Assembly (NCBI GenBank): GCA_026874595.1
Contig: CM049318.1
Coordinates: 50,808,750 to 50,872,749, forward strand
DNA length: 64,000 nucleotides
Source: Sipunculus nudus
Lineage: Eukaryota > Annelida > Sipuncula > Golfingiida > Sipunculidae
Direction: 5' to 3'
The notes beneath the pieces were generated by a model. It had not been told where the DNA came from, ran no database searches, and saw only the letters and a list, made by a program, of their open reading frames with translations. Below are positions 1 to 11,339 of the stretch, piece after piece. Each line of letters starts with the position of its first letter. Position 1 is the first letter of the stretch. The translations under genes and the position numbers were made by a program.

Positions 1-353
1 AAACACCAAGAAATGTTACATCTGTTCCCCAGTTTTAGGTATTTCCTGACATATTAGCCCACTGGTTACACCGCTGCCGCCATGTTTCAAATTTTAAATT
101 GTTCATAAATCTAACATAACTGTTTGAGCAAAATCCAAGCATGCAACATGTGGTATAAAGTCTTTAGCGCCACCTGATATTCACTTTCAACATCATCATT
201 TTACCTCAACTATTTAGCATGACATTATCCAATATAGTTAAACAGCAAATACTATTAAATAAGTTTAGAAATATTCAGGCTTTGCATGTTGTTTATTTGT
301 GTCATGCATTTGTTAAATCAATCAATTTTATGTTATATGTAATTTTAGGAATA

Positions 354-409
<56 letters not shown>

Positions 410-1489
410 ATACAATGCGTGTGTATAAATGCTTTTTTCGTTATAACTATCTGAAAAAGATTCGCCTTACATTATTATAGGAAAGAAATTGTGACATGGG
501 AACCTTTTGATTTGGCTAGATTTCACTTCTCTCTGGTCTTCATTACATGTATGCATGCTTGGTCACGAGGAGGCTCTAAAGTAATGCCTGTATATGGCAA
601 CTTAATTCCGAGAGTCGGTCCCTATGAAATGGCCGCTGATTGGAATTTCTTAGTGGGTTACCGGTTTTCGTGATCAGTGAATTGATAGTAAAATTCTCCT
701 ATATATTATAGAATTCAGCTCGATAGATATACTGGTTATTGGTTCCCGAAACATATAATCATATATTTAATTAAATTTCTGAGTTTTTCAGGGGTTAATT
801 TTTAGCCCAATATTCATCAGTTCTGCATATTGCCACACAAGTGAACAGAGAATTAAAGAATAGTCCCATCAGAATGAATGCATCGGAAGCACATGCAAGA
901 AAAAAAACCCATAAATATGGTTTATTTGAGACACACCGATCCACACAGATACACTTGTAAATACATGTACTACTGTAGAACAGCAATACATATCTGAACA
1001 GTGAACTGCCAGTTCAGGCTGACACCAACAAAGATTCCATATGCCTTTGATATGATCAGCTGATGATACTTTTCGCGATAAATATATTAATATGTTGGAT
1101 GTGGGTTTAGGATATGTGGGTCTCATCAGGAATTTGTATCTTTGGTATCAACAGCTACAGCACTTGTCCCTGTTTTCCAGGAGGGAGAATAAAACGTACA
1201 GGTTGGAACCGGTCACCAGTCTGAACAGAACAGCTGTTGTTGGTCAAATAGATTTTGGTGAGATATGTTACATTGGCCTGATATCATCCACCAGATCTTT
1301 CCGTATCAGCCAAGAGGATCATATAATATACTACTTGTTTTTATATACAATCATATGTTTTCAGTCCTATGCTGGCTTTCTAAACATGTAATAAACACAA
1401 AGGCACTTCAAACAAAAATAATAACATCTGCCCCCTGAAAACAATAAATAATTAATGTAATGCATTTGTTAACTTTATTTTGTATTACA
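1..1489. other. AT-rich stretch without recognisable gene
   Basis: Apart from a TA microsatellite near 358-405, nothing here could be assigned. Short open frames exist on both strands (for example a 99-codon frame at 1092-1391 on +) but they resemble no family I know, lack splice or promoter context, and overlap frames on the other strand, so I treat them as chance. Confidence 0.5.
358..405. repeat. (TA)n microsatellite
   Basis: Uninterrupted TA dinucleotides of about 48 bases. First of more than a dozen such arrays in the window. Confidence 0.95.
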
Positions 1490-1499
1490 TATTCATATT

Positions 1500-1805
1500 T
1501 TATGTGAACAAGTATGTGATATTTTTGGAAGCTTTTACTGTAGTAATGTTAGGTGTGTGTGTGTGTGAGAGAGAGAGACAGATAGAGACGCCTTCCTTGT
1601 TTTATATTTACGGTACATAAACTTTTGCAATAACATGTGTATTATTTCACGTAATCTAGTATGTGATATTTGGTAGGTCTTACTGTATTACTGTTAGGTG
1701 TGTTGTGAGTGTGTGATTATGTGTGTGAAAGAGAGAGAGGAGAGGCCTTCACTGTCATACATTAAAGATAATAAACATTTACAATAATATATGTGTTATC
1801 TCATG
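1500..1805 (+). repeat. Two-unit tandem duplication, period about 147 bp
   Basis: The stretch beginning TATGTGATATTT at 1513 recurs at 1660. Both copies then run through a GTTAGGTGTG stretch, a GAGAGAGAG tract, the words GCCTTC, and a TAAAC-TTTRCAATAA segment. The second copy is diverged and slightly shorter. No coding content. Confidence 0.8.
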
Positions 1806-2420
1806 CAATTAGTTCACTCTTCCTAGTTCAAACTCTCCTAGCAAAACACCCAGACACACGGACCTTATGTATCCACTATACTATTGTAATGGTTCCCGGT
1901 GGGAGTGAAAACAGTCAACGTGTGACCAGAAGTCGGATCCTGCTCATGCGCAACAACTTCCAATCATGAAGAAGCAACACAGAAGACACCCCGATTTGTA
2001 AAGTCACGCAGTACAACCACTAGGTGGCGTGTTTATAGTAAATTACTTATAGTCTTCGGTCTTTTTATAGTTGACATACATAATCGCGCCAGGTGCAACT
2101 TTTGCACTTGTGTACAAGAGTAAGCAAACGGTTTATGTGACAGAGGACGGATTTTTTTTTATTTTGGTTGATGCGAGTGTATAGCTGACAGTTGACAGAA
2201 AACACACTGGTCCCTCTCAGTGGTACAAGGTCAGGAACATACTTTGTCATTGTTTGTACCAGGGTATATTTTGAGTTATAAAGAAAAAAAAATTAATGCC
2301 CTTAGGTAGTGAATGCATTTTATCGAATACTCATATCAAGGCCATACACCATTTAACTCCCGACTGCAATATATTTCTGTAAAAATCATCATCGATTGAT
2401 GTTGTGTTTTATCATACATA
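1806..2420. other. Unassigned intergenic DNA
   Basis: No gene recognised. The segment around 2095-2135 (TTGTGTACAAGAGTAAGC) resembles one at about 36,250-36,290, so part of it is a dispersed repeat. Confidence 0.4.
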
Positions 2421-2428
2421 TATGTATC

Positions 2429-2468
<40 letters not shown>

Positions 2469-2518
2469 CATATATATATATATTTATATATTTATGTTTT
2501 ATATGTTGTGTTTGTTCA

Positions 2519-2586
<68 letters not shown>
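2429..2586. repeat. Compound (TA)n microsatellite
   Basis: TA tracts interrupted by ACATA and TTTA variants and by a short unique stretch around 2492-2520. The 3' tract directly abuts the terminal inverted repeat of the next element, consistent with a transposon that targets TA. The Tyr-Ile reading frames here are translations of the microsatellite. Confidence 0.9.
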
Positions 2587-2589
<3 letters not shown>

Positions 2590-3200
2590 TAGAACGCCTG
2601 TATTACGGTCACCATCAGGACTGGATGGAAGTGGCCTTAATTGAGGAGTGGCCGTTATACAGGACTTGACCAGGAGGGGGGAGGGTTAAAATGTAACATG
2701 AAACCAAGTTCAAATCTTTATTACAATCAACAAAATAGACGTATATACAGAGTATAAGTTTAATTACTGTTATCAATAAAAAAAAATATTTACAATCAGG
2801 GCAACCCTATTTATAACAATTACAAACAATATATACAAATACAGTGTTTGTTATTAAATTACCAATAGATTGTATAAATAAATGACAAACACGATGATTA
2901 AGTTCCGGCTCGCACGTCATATTCCAAAACATACACGCAGGTGGGAACACATGCCTTACTATTGTGTATACTAATGAGGCTGAGTGGTGTCAAACAACTC
3001 AGTTACGGTCGAGTGGTTACCTTTATCCAGGCACTCATTAACAGATAGGAATATGTGAAAGCGGACACTTGTGTAATGATATTGAGGCGAGAATTGGCCG
3101 CTCGATTTGTTGAGCCTCGATTTGTTCGGGACCGGAAAATCTGACCGTTATAGACGTATTGACCGTAGTTGAGGCGTGGCCGTTAGCAGGCGTTCTACTG
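2587..3200 (-). mobile_element. Non-autonomous pogo/Tigger-type DNA transposon, copy A
   Basis: The element begins CAGTAGAACGCCTG at 2587 and ends with the matching inverted sequence CAGGCGTTCTACTG at 3200, flanked by TA on both sides. Just inside the ends are recurring words TTACGGTCA and GTGGCCGTTA. Read as reverse complement it matches the element at 3213-4254, but it lacks the segment carrying the transposase start. TIR sequence and TA target fit the pogo/Tigger branch of Tc1-mariner. It is too short to encode a transposase and is best called a MITE-like deletion derivative. Confidence 0.8.
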
Positions 3201-3609
3201 TATGTATATATACAGTAGAACGCCTGCTAACGGCCACGCCTCAATAACGGTCAATACTTCTATAATGGTCAGATTTCCCGGTCCCGAATTTTTTACCGTT
3301 ATATTTCATAATCATTTTGTTGTCAATTACGGTCACTCCTCTATTCCGTATTACGGCCAGGTCTCTCGGTCCCGCAGGCCGGGAAACGCCTCAATTACGG
3401 TCAGAGGCAGTGACTCCGTGACACGGGCTCAACAAATCGAGCGGCCACTTTTGACCTCAATATCATTACACAAGTGTCCATTCTCACATATTCCTGTCTG
3501 TTAATGAGTGCCTGGATAAAGGTAACCACTCGACCGTGACTGAGTTGTTTGAACCGTAGCCAGCGTCGTACTACCCCACTCAGCCTCATTAGCACGAGTT
3601 CCCAAACAA

Positions 3610-3674
3610 ACACGCAGGTTGGAACATATGCCTTACTATTGTGCAATTAAAGGCATATGTTCCAACCTGCGTGT
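3610..3674. repeat. Perfect 25-bp fold-back hairpin
   Basis: Positions 3610-3634 are the exact reverse complement of 3650-3674, with a 15-base loop. The arm contains CGCAGGTTGGAACATATGCC. It lies inside Tigger copy B; the single-copy version of the arm is in copy A near 2930-2955, so the hairpin is a local fold-back duplication specific to copy B. Confidence 0.9.
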
Positions 3675-3958
3675 ATGTTTGAAAATCAGTCGTGCGAGCC
3701 GGATCTTAATCAGAGTGTTTGTCATTTAATTATCGAATGACAACCAGCGGGTCCCGATGATTATGTCATCAGATAAAAAGTTGGGCTAACTGTGCATCAT
3801 TAAACTTTCTTTAATATCCTAGTAAACACGTACATCAAATGAAAACAGTGCGGCAAACATCGCAAATTTACTCATACATGAATAATTATGAATGCAAAAT
3901 AAATTTTGTTACATGTATAAAATGTTACGCATACTCTGTCCGAATCACTTTGAATATT

Positions 3959-4057
3959 TTGGCGACCAAGAAAAGACATGAACTTGCTCTCGAAGAAAAG
4001 TTAGATCTGATCAGGAAGAGTGACGGGAAAAGCAGCCGACAGCTAGCAGAAATATTC
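3959..4057 (+). pseudogene. Truncated Tigger/pogo transposase N-terminal DNA-binding domain
   Basis: About 33 codons in one frame (part of an open frame from 3839) read KKRHELALEEKLDLIRKSD followed by GKSSRQLAEIF. This is the helix-turn-helix signature of the CENP-B N-terminal/Psq domain found at the start of Tigger and pogo transposases. The frame then enters unrelated AT-rich sequence, so the second HTH and the DDE nuclease are missing. Non-functional as a transposase. Confidence 0.75.
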
Positions 4058-4259
4058 TATTTTTTATTGATAACAGTAGTTATACTAATACTCTGTATAA
4101 ACGTTTATTTTGTTGATCGTAAAAAAGATTTGAACTTGGTTTCGTGTTACATTTTAACCCCACTATCCTGGTCAAGTCCTGTATAACGACCACTCCTGAA
4201 TTAAGGCCACTTTCTTCCTGTCCCATTGGTGACCGTAATACGGGCGTTCTACTGTATAT

Positions 4260-4865
4260 GTATATACACACACTATGTATTGGTTATGGTTAAACCTTAT
4301 AATTAAAACTGCTTTATACGTTGCAAAAAATAGGCAAAACTGTATTCCATTTTGTGCAAGGCTTCTCTAGGGACAATGCCTTTTCGTCCATTTTGAGGTT
4401 CATAATATGAATGAACATGATACCAAAATATTTCACTATGTACAAAGTTAGGCGTTTTTTTACTGCCAAAATACGATTTCATGTTGTAAATAGCTTGATA
4501 TACGACCAAATCCAAATATCTGGTCAGCGGCCTTGGTAATAGCCACATTCCATGATTGTTGAATAAAAATACCTAAAACCTTAAGTAAAGGCCGCACCAC
4601 AATCCTAATCACTTTCTGTGTTTTGGTGAAACATGGGAACACAGAACGAAAAAGTTCCCCGAAAAACAGGGAGGCCAGGAACGCCATGGCATGCAGGCAC
4701 CCGGTCAGGTATAACAGTTATTGGAAACTGAACAAGACGCCACTGTGAATATGTTTGGCGTTGCTAGTTTGGTTATTACAAGAGAATGACAATGTGTTGA
4801 GATTCTGAAGACTCATCCATGACCATGTTATCTGAACGTCATCCTATAGCGTCAATTATCTTCTA
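4260..4865. other. Unassigned intergenic DNA
   Basis: No recognisable gene, repeat or RNA. Overlapping minus-strand frames of 75-81 codons are present (4303-4687) but resemble nothing known. Confidence 0.4.
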
Positions 4866-4869
4866 GGGT

Positions 4870-5240
4870 GGGTGTGTAACACCTTTCATATTTTATTCAA
4901 TATTACAATTTAGTATAAAGTTTAAAAAAATAAGGTTCTATGTTTCCAGTAGATGTGAATTCTTAACAAGATGTAGATATTTATTTTATAGTTAACAAAA
5001 CTCAGTCTATACCAAAGGTCTATGATTCAAATTAGTTATACATTTTATCTTCATTGTATAAATATTGTTCTCTGAACAGCAGGGGGATGATTACGTTGCC
5101 TAAAAAGTGCGTGGTGGGGCGGGGGGGGGGGGCGGGGGGGGGGTGGTTATATACCCCAACCTCCTTTTTGTATTGACGCCCCTGAAGTCATCAGTGAACG
5201 TCCGAAGGTGCCATGAGTGGTTATGAACTCATTGACCCCA
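4870..5240 (+). repeat. Dispersed repeat with poly-G tract, copy 1
   Basis: Shares order and wording with about 56,930-57,245: AGTATAAG, TTCTAA then AAGATRTA, CAAAGGYTATRATTC, a TTGTATAAATAT/TATAAATATAT word, TTCTCTGAA, then a run of G (5112-5155 here), TATA, CCCAACC/CCCCAATCC, and finally TATTGACGCCCCT. No coding potential. A shorter related end (poly-G then TATTGACG) appears near 46,510-46,570. Confidence 0.7.
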
Positions 5241-6470
5241 CCCACAGTAAGTGCATGATATACCAGAGCAGTAGTGAATTAACAGGTAATAGAACCAAGC
5301 CGCGAGCGGTTAATGCTGTGGCCATCTTTCAGGCGCGAAAGCGTTGAGGTTGCAGAACTGGTCCCCCCTCCTGACCTGACTTTGTTTCGTCTTTTTCTTT
5401 TGCATTGTACAATCTAATGCTTAAGGACCCCATAAGGTATACATTTTCTGAAAGCTGAGAAGAATTTCTACATTTTGATATATATCAACTTTATTTTGGA
5501 TGAACATATCTGAATTTATAAGGGTTAAAATTTAATTTAACTATTTAACAAAAAACAGTTTAGTCCAGCACATGTATAGCAGATACAGAATATATTTTTA
5601 TATTAATCCAAAATTGAGATAAAACTCTTCAGGCTTTTTCTTGTGAATTAAGTTTATTGAAATTGATGAGTGTCAAGAAATTGATTTTACAGAGTGTTTA
5701 ATTTTGAAACCCTTACAAATCATTTCAATTTTTACATTTTTCTAAATAAAATCCTTCCAACTTTGTAAGGCGTAAAATTTTTTTTTTTAAATGACATATT
5801 AACAACTCTATATGCCAAAGATGGTATGTTTCGGACAAGTGATTACTAAGGAATAACGCTCTAAATATAATTTGTTTAGGTGAAATGAAGTTTTGTGAAA
5901 ATGGTCAAAAACTATATTCGAAGAGACCATTCGGTCAATTGACGTAACTAAGCACAACTACATGTTGACAGTCACATGACCTTGGACAAAATGGTAATCT
6001 AACCATCCCATAATATCATGGATTAGTTGCTTAGAAATGACTTAAAATGATGAAAGTTTGTCATGTCAAAAGAGCGACCTGTCAAACACCACGCGCCCTG
6101 GCTGCAGTAGGCGGAGTTTGGTTGTGTCAAGTGTCAAGGTGGGCTGACTTACCCGAAAGCTTGGACCCGATACTAGCTGAGCCGGGCCTCATTGGAAACG
6201 GCGTGTTTAAACAGGAGCTATGGGAGCGGGATATATGTTATATACCGGGATATATATTCAAGGATAACGAGGCTGCGAAGATTGATTTACTTATCAGGGT
6301 TAAAAACCTTTATAGGTGTCTGAGAGTTTAAAATAAAAATCAACTTTCAACGATCTCACAAATGTAGCATACCCATAGGCCTACTTGTCACGTGAAGTTT
6401 CGATTTCGTTTCTATGAGGGGAGCAGGGAGACGATGGTTTGTACCATTGTAACATACACTTTGCATACAA
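5241..6470. other. Unassigned intergenic DNA
   Basis: No family recognised. One + strand frame of 94 codons (6047-6331) has unremarkable composition and no detectable motif; I do not call it a gene. Confidence 0.4.
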
Positions 6471-6499
6471 ATCATCGCCACAGCTGGTATATATAGTTT

Positions 6500-8063
6500 A
6501 AGATTTGTATTAAGTGCTTCTTGAACTGAACATCAGAATAAAATATATACACAGAATCAAAGAGGCATGGACTTGGGATAGGAAGTTTAAAAAAAAAATT
6601 TAAAAGGAGGGATTAAACTGATCAGTAACGGACAACTTTTGGTACAACTAATTGCTGCTTGAAATGGTAAATATAAAAAATAACATAACGTCAACCAAGG
6701 AAAAAAGATCATATGTTTTTATACTAGTGTAAATAGTGTTTTGTTATTGGGTTGGTATGAATGCCTGTAAGCTCTACTTTAAACTATGGATTATGATGCA
6801 AGATGGGATAAATCGATGTCTACGTCATAACTACCCTACTGATGCAAAATATTTAATAACAACTCATAATGTTTTTATGACAGATAATAATCAAAGTCCT
6901 CCCATTAAACGTCAGAGTAATCAGAAACTATATAAAGAGAAAATAAATCTGAATTTTGTCAGTTAAACACTATGCTCGTTAAGGTGTAAGGTTTTTACAT
7001 GAATGCCACTTCAAAACAGGAAGAGGAAGAGAAGTATGGTCCAATCAGTGGCGAGGCGTAATGTATTTTTCACGTGAGAATGCAATGTCTTTTGGTGTAT
7101 GTACACCATTTAGGAGTAAGGTGGAACTTAGATAAATTATTAAATTTATAGATATTTCCGGAAATATATCTTTGTGGAATGTGATATTAATGGGTTATAT
7201 TATATGCTTGTAAAATATATGCAACAAATAATGACACTCAGCAGGTAGAATTTTATTAAACTATTCTCGCTGAAATGTAAAAACTGATTATGGAAATAGA
7301 TGGACAGATGAAATGAGGCCGTGACTTTAACCTTTATATATCATACAAGGAGTTATCATGAGGTCAAGGGCTTGGTGGCTGCAACAGGGAGAAAAAGTGT
7401 TTTAGTTTTTTTAAACGCCGCGAAAAAATATAAATAACTCTGTAATACAATTGTAATGGTAAATATTTTAACGATTTCACATATATTTTATAAAAAACAC
7501 ATTTGAATATAGATATAGGAAACAGTGCCACAGGATGAAATGGAAAGTGTCATGTGATAAAAATATTCAAAAACAGATACTAGCTGATACTGGTATATTG
7601 ACATAAGCGCAAAAACAAGCTCTTAAAATTTGATTTATTCCTAAGCCATGAGGGGAAAAAACATTTAACCCAGAAACTGATCAGCTTGTTAAATGTAGAT
7701 GTTGAAGTTTTTAGTAAAATGTCTGCATAAAATTATACAGCCTGATCAGAATGCATTTATAAAAGGTCGATTTGGGGTGCAATGTACTATACTGCTGAAC
7801 AGAATCCCCAAGAGTTATGTTTGTTTAGAATCTGCTTTCGACAGTGTATGTAATGATTTTATTTTGGCAGCTTTAATATTTTAGTTTCAATTATTCATTA
7901 CTAAATTGGTAAAAAATCAACATTTTGATAAACAGTGCATAGTTATGAATAATGGATTCACAAAGGGCTATTTTCAGTTGGGATGGGAAACTAGACAGGG
8001 TGACTCATTGGCTGCATATTTATATATAATTTTTTATTAAAATATTGGCATAATGAAAAGACA

Positions 8064-8123
<60 letters not shown>

Positions 8124-8280
8124 TCATGGAATACATATTGGAAACACCACTGTCAAAATGTGTATATTTGCTGATGACTATACTGTGTTAATTAAAGATG
8201 TTGATTCATTGGGCAAGGTTATTGAAGTGATGCAAACATTTGAACATTGTTTGTCATTATTATTGAATCACACATAGCCA
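6500..8280 (+). pseudogene. Decayed LINE (endonuclease plus RT fragments), left-arm copy
   Basis: Plus-strand translation, with many frameshifts and stops, gives pieces of a non-LTR retrotransposon ORF2. Around 7000-7130 reading WSNQWRGVMYFS and FGVCTPFRSKV fits the middle of an AP-endonuclease-type domain. Near 7315-7340 GRDFNLYIS fits the GGDFN motif. At 7735-7775 QPDQNAFIKGR is the RT block that precedes the palm. At 7980-8020 TRQGDSLAAYLY matches the GxRQGDPLSPxLF motif. At 8155-8190 FADD is the catalytic YADD box. A (TA)n array (8069-8121) interrupts the RT. The right-arm copy lies at about 32,100-33,480 on the minus strand and lacks the RT fragments. Confidence 0.75.
8069..8121. repeat. 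(TA)n microsatellite
   Basis: About 53 bases of TA inside the decayed reverse transcriptase. Confidence 0.95.
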
Positions 8281-8320
8281 GAGGCATCCTGTATTGGGAC
8301 AATAAAGGAAAGGGTTGACC

Positions 8321-8900
8321 GATAGTATCGTTAATTCGCATATTGCGTGACGCGATACAGTTGTCGAATATTGATATTTTTTTTTAATTTTGCAAAAAAT
8401 AATATGACATCTCAATTCACGACAGGGTTAAAGCAAAAGGCGACATCTTGTCTCTAAATGTTTAATAGGAAATGTTCAAGTATAGGCCTGATGCACCATA
8501 ACCCAAACGTTCCAAGAAATATACAGGTCACATAAGACATCGATAAACGAGTGTTTTTGCATACAATAAGAAACAAGAGTTGCTGAACAAGATCATAATA
8601 ATTAATGATTCCTAGTAAACCTTAGTACAAATAAGGTAATTTAGCATTTTAATCTCAAGCGGATCAACCTTACAGTGTCAACTATGGAAATATTTGTGAT
8701 TTACATTTCATACAATAATGATTTGGTGTACCAAAAGAATGTGGAAAAGCAAGAATCTAACAAGTTTTTGCGTTGTTTCCTCATTGGCAACTACAAAACT
8801 GATGTTTGTGACTAATATGTTAGTATCATCTAAAGCTACTCTAAAATATAAAAATATTCTACTCTGTGACGTGACTTGACTGGAAGGGCTGAGACACCGA
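8321..8900 (+). repeat. CGATA-rich dispersed repeat, copy 1
   Basis: Begins with GCGATACAGTTGTCGAATAT then GATATTTTT, followed by ACATCT, ACGACAGG, TGTCTCTAAA, AGGAAATG and TATAGGCCTGATGCACCAT. The same order occurs at 23,270-24,010 in the same orientation, inverted at 15,590-16,400 and 31,240-32,045, and as a short head at 50,250-50,430. The two inner and two outer copies are paired by the giant inverted duplication. No coding content; likely a non-autonomous transposon. Confidence 0.75.
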
Positions 8901-8959
8901 AAGTAAAATATGCAACCATTATTCGAAAGTATGAGAAATGGAACATTTATTTTCTATAC

Positions 8960-10470
8960 ATTGAATTCAACATAAAAACACAGAGAATAGTGTGGATTAA
9001 GCGCATTTAATGTTCAGAAGGATCTGCCATTATGAAAATATCTGGCTGTAAAAGAGAAACTTTTGTTACCTAAAGTACTGCCAAGAATTCGTTTGAAATG
9101 CTTAGAGGGATGAGCTTCGTTTTAATTTTTTTTCTGAATCGGCTGAAGATATCTATTATAAGAGTTTGTCGAATAATCAATATATAAAGATAAAAAACAT
9201 ACCTGAATTCAACAGACATCACGTAAAAAGCATTATCTCAAAAACAAGGAATTTGAAATATGTTTTAACCCAAAATGGGTAGAAAAGAAAAATAAGAGTT
9301 TAACTTGTGTGGCCCGTGGCATACTTGTGTGGCCTGATCATGAGAAACGAAATATGAACCATCATGTATCTTCAGCTTTGTATACGTATTTTACTTGTTT
9401 GTTTGTTAATTTTTTTAAACATTTTAACATCGCCTATGAGAAAATATAAAGGGAATTGTTAAAATAATAATAACTGTCCGAGGCAATTAAAAGAAATAAT
9501 AATAAAAAAAAAAAAAGATGTTAGATTCTATTAAACCTTTTGGAAAGCTTTTCCCCCCCTACTTTACATTTCTATATCATAGCAGTAACAAATGAGTATC
9601 TTATGGTCTATTACAGTCCGGTAAACTTAGGAAACCAAATTATTAATTTACACAAAATGTAAGCAAAAGAAATGGGGATAGAAAAACTAATGACAAAAAA
9701 TTAGTTTTCATTTGTCCAATCTTCACACTAAATACCGCAAGTAAAAGCTTAGACGCTACTTTTTATGTTAATAATCATGTCATGCTTAATAAAAATAAAT
9801 ACAGGATACATGACGTCAAAATGCTATTTGATCTATTCAATTTGAAAAAGTTTTCTTCACTGCGAGACATTAATAAGCTATTGTGTGTGGAGGTTAACGT
9901 GTGCATGAATAACCCTGAAATTACACCTCATATTCTTGAATTAGACCATACGACTTATTTAAGAAGTAAGAATAGACGGGTAAACCGGCACTAACGCAGA
10001 AAATTACGTGATTGGCTACACCCATTGCATTTTAAACAGAACGCAGTTTAGATGTAGGAGAAATGTAAACTGCCATATCTTTAGATCTACTGATAGCAAT
10101 ACACTAAAGGAACACTGAAAAAAAGTTATTATTTAAGTCCTTTATACTTTATAATTGTCAACAGACAAATTGAGACAATATTTAGGTCATCAAAGGTCAA
10201 AAAGTCAAGAAATTAAGACATAAGTGAAATTGTTCATCTCTAAGGAATAAATTTCTGCGAGTATAGGAAAGCTTATATCTACACTCAAAAAAACATGGAA
10301 TGATGGGAGAAGTTTTCAATTAAAACATAGATTTGCAAAATTTTGCCGTTCTTCTTGCAATTGTGCACAAAATGAATGTTCAAAGTACTGGTAGACAAAT
10401 GAACAAATCTTAAATCTTCCCACCTGACCTACTTAAGTGTAGTCTATGTTTTAGTATAATATTTCACAAT
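8960..10470 (+). other. Left-arm non-coding DNA
   Basis: No gene seen. The segment matches the reverse complement of about 29,730-30,850 in the right arm, including TGTTCAGAAGGATCTGCCA near 9010 and the region around 9900-10,480. A small frame at 9782-9994 has no recognisable product. Confidence 0.5.
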
Positions 10471-10482
10471 TTATTAACATGT

Positions 10483-10812
10483 TTGTTACGAAGGAGATCC
10501 GATCGTTTGCCCACGTGTGTCCTATTTTGTTTAATTATAGGTTTTTCTATTCAAGGGTTTAGCTGTACCGTAGTATCTGTTGGAAGAAGAGCCAGTTCGT
10601 CGGACGTGGTCATTGTTGCTCTAGACAATAGGGGAATTCAAAAGGGGTCGCCCTGTGTTGGGTCGGTTTATGCCATGGTAATGTCGTGCGCTCTAGCGGT
10701 TGACTTTGTAGTGTTGCCTGAGACTTGTGAATATAGAGAAGCCTACAAGGTAAAAGGTTTATTGAAAAGGTACATACAGAGTACTGATTCATGCTTCGGT
10801 GACCAGAAGTAA
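10483..10812 (+). other. Open frame conserved in both arms of the inverted duplication (left copy)
   Basis: An unrecognised frame of about 109 codons starting at a TTG (an ATG in a different frame lies at 10,479). Residues 13-33 are hydrophobic, like a signal or membrane segment, followed by SSDVVIVALD and, later, YAMVMSCALAVD. The right-arm copy at 29,481-29,726 (minus) keeps the same frame, the hydrophobic stretch and SSDVVIVSLD, and starts with ATG. Frame retention may be real coding constraint or just incomplete decay. No function is assigned. Confidence 0.3.
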
Positions 10813-11339
10813 ATTCAGCAAGTCCAGTCAAGCAAGGGCCGAAGCTCCGTCCTGCCCGTGCTGTTCCAGCTGGTGTCCAGAAGTGCAGTCAGGTAAGCCA
10901 AGTCGAACCAGGGCAGATCCACATTTCTTCCCGTGCTGTCGCCAGCCAGTCCAGTCCAGTCTGGGCCAATTCACCGTCCCCGACCCTGATAATCACATCA
11001 TTGGCTACGCTGTAGTAGTCAAGTCAATCAAGCAAAATTCAGTGCGTAACCTGACACACATTATAACATTTTTTACACTGTAATGAACCGTAGTAAAGTT
11101 CACAAAATACCAAACACCAGCTCTAGAGAATGCTACAAGTGGACATGTCTAATTTGCATAATATTCATAAATTATATAACAATGTTCTGATGCCCTTAAG
11201 GGTGGGTGAATGTACTAATTTAACTGTACTACAGGTTGCTTATAAAGAAAGCAGGTTACGGAAAGGGAAACATAAACTGCTATGTCTAATCACAAAGCAA
11301 TAAGTAGTCACAAAACTTTCACATAAATTAAGGAAGTTG

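Larger units (their letters stand above)
3213..4254 (+). mobile_element. pogo/Tigger-type DNA transposon, copy B (longer, decayed)
   Basis: Starts CAGTAGAACGCCTG at 3213 and ends CGGGCGTTCTACTG at 4254, with TA flanks. It lies in the opposite orientation to copy A, separated by about 12 bases of TA-rich spacer. Its interior holds a remnant of a CENP-B/Psq-type transposase N-terminus (3959-4057) that runs directly into non-coding sequence, so the catalytic DDE domain is deleted. It also contains a near-perfect internal hairpin (3610-3674). Confidence 0.8.

Noticed and set aside
1092-1391. 99-codon + strand frame
   Set aside because: No recognisable motif, no splice or promoter support, and overlapping frames on the opposite strand are equally long.
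2396-2644. Open frames of alternating Tyr and Ile (also at 8053, 13,685, 20,297, 20,318, 37,572, 39,861, 42,133, 61,587)
   Set aside because: They are translations of (TA)n microsatellites, which have no stop codons in these frames.
3202-3504. 100-codon frame across the start of Tigger copy B, and its minus-strand overlap
   Set aside because: It crosses the terminal inverted repeat and has no transposase similarity.
6047-6331. 94-codon + strand frame
   Set aside because: Considered as a small gene, but no motif, no conserved copy and no transcription signals were found.
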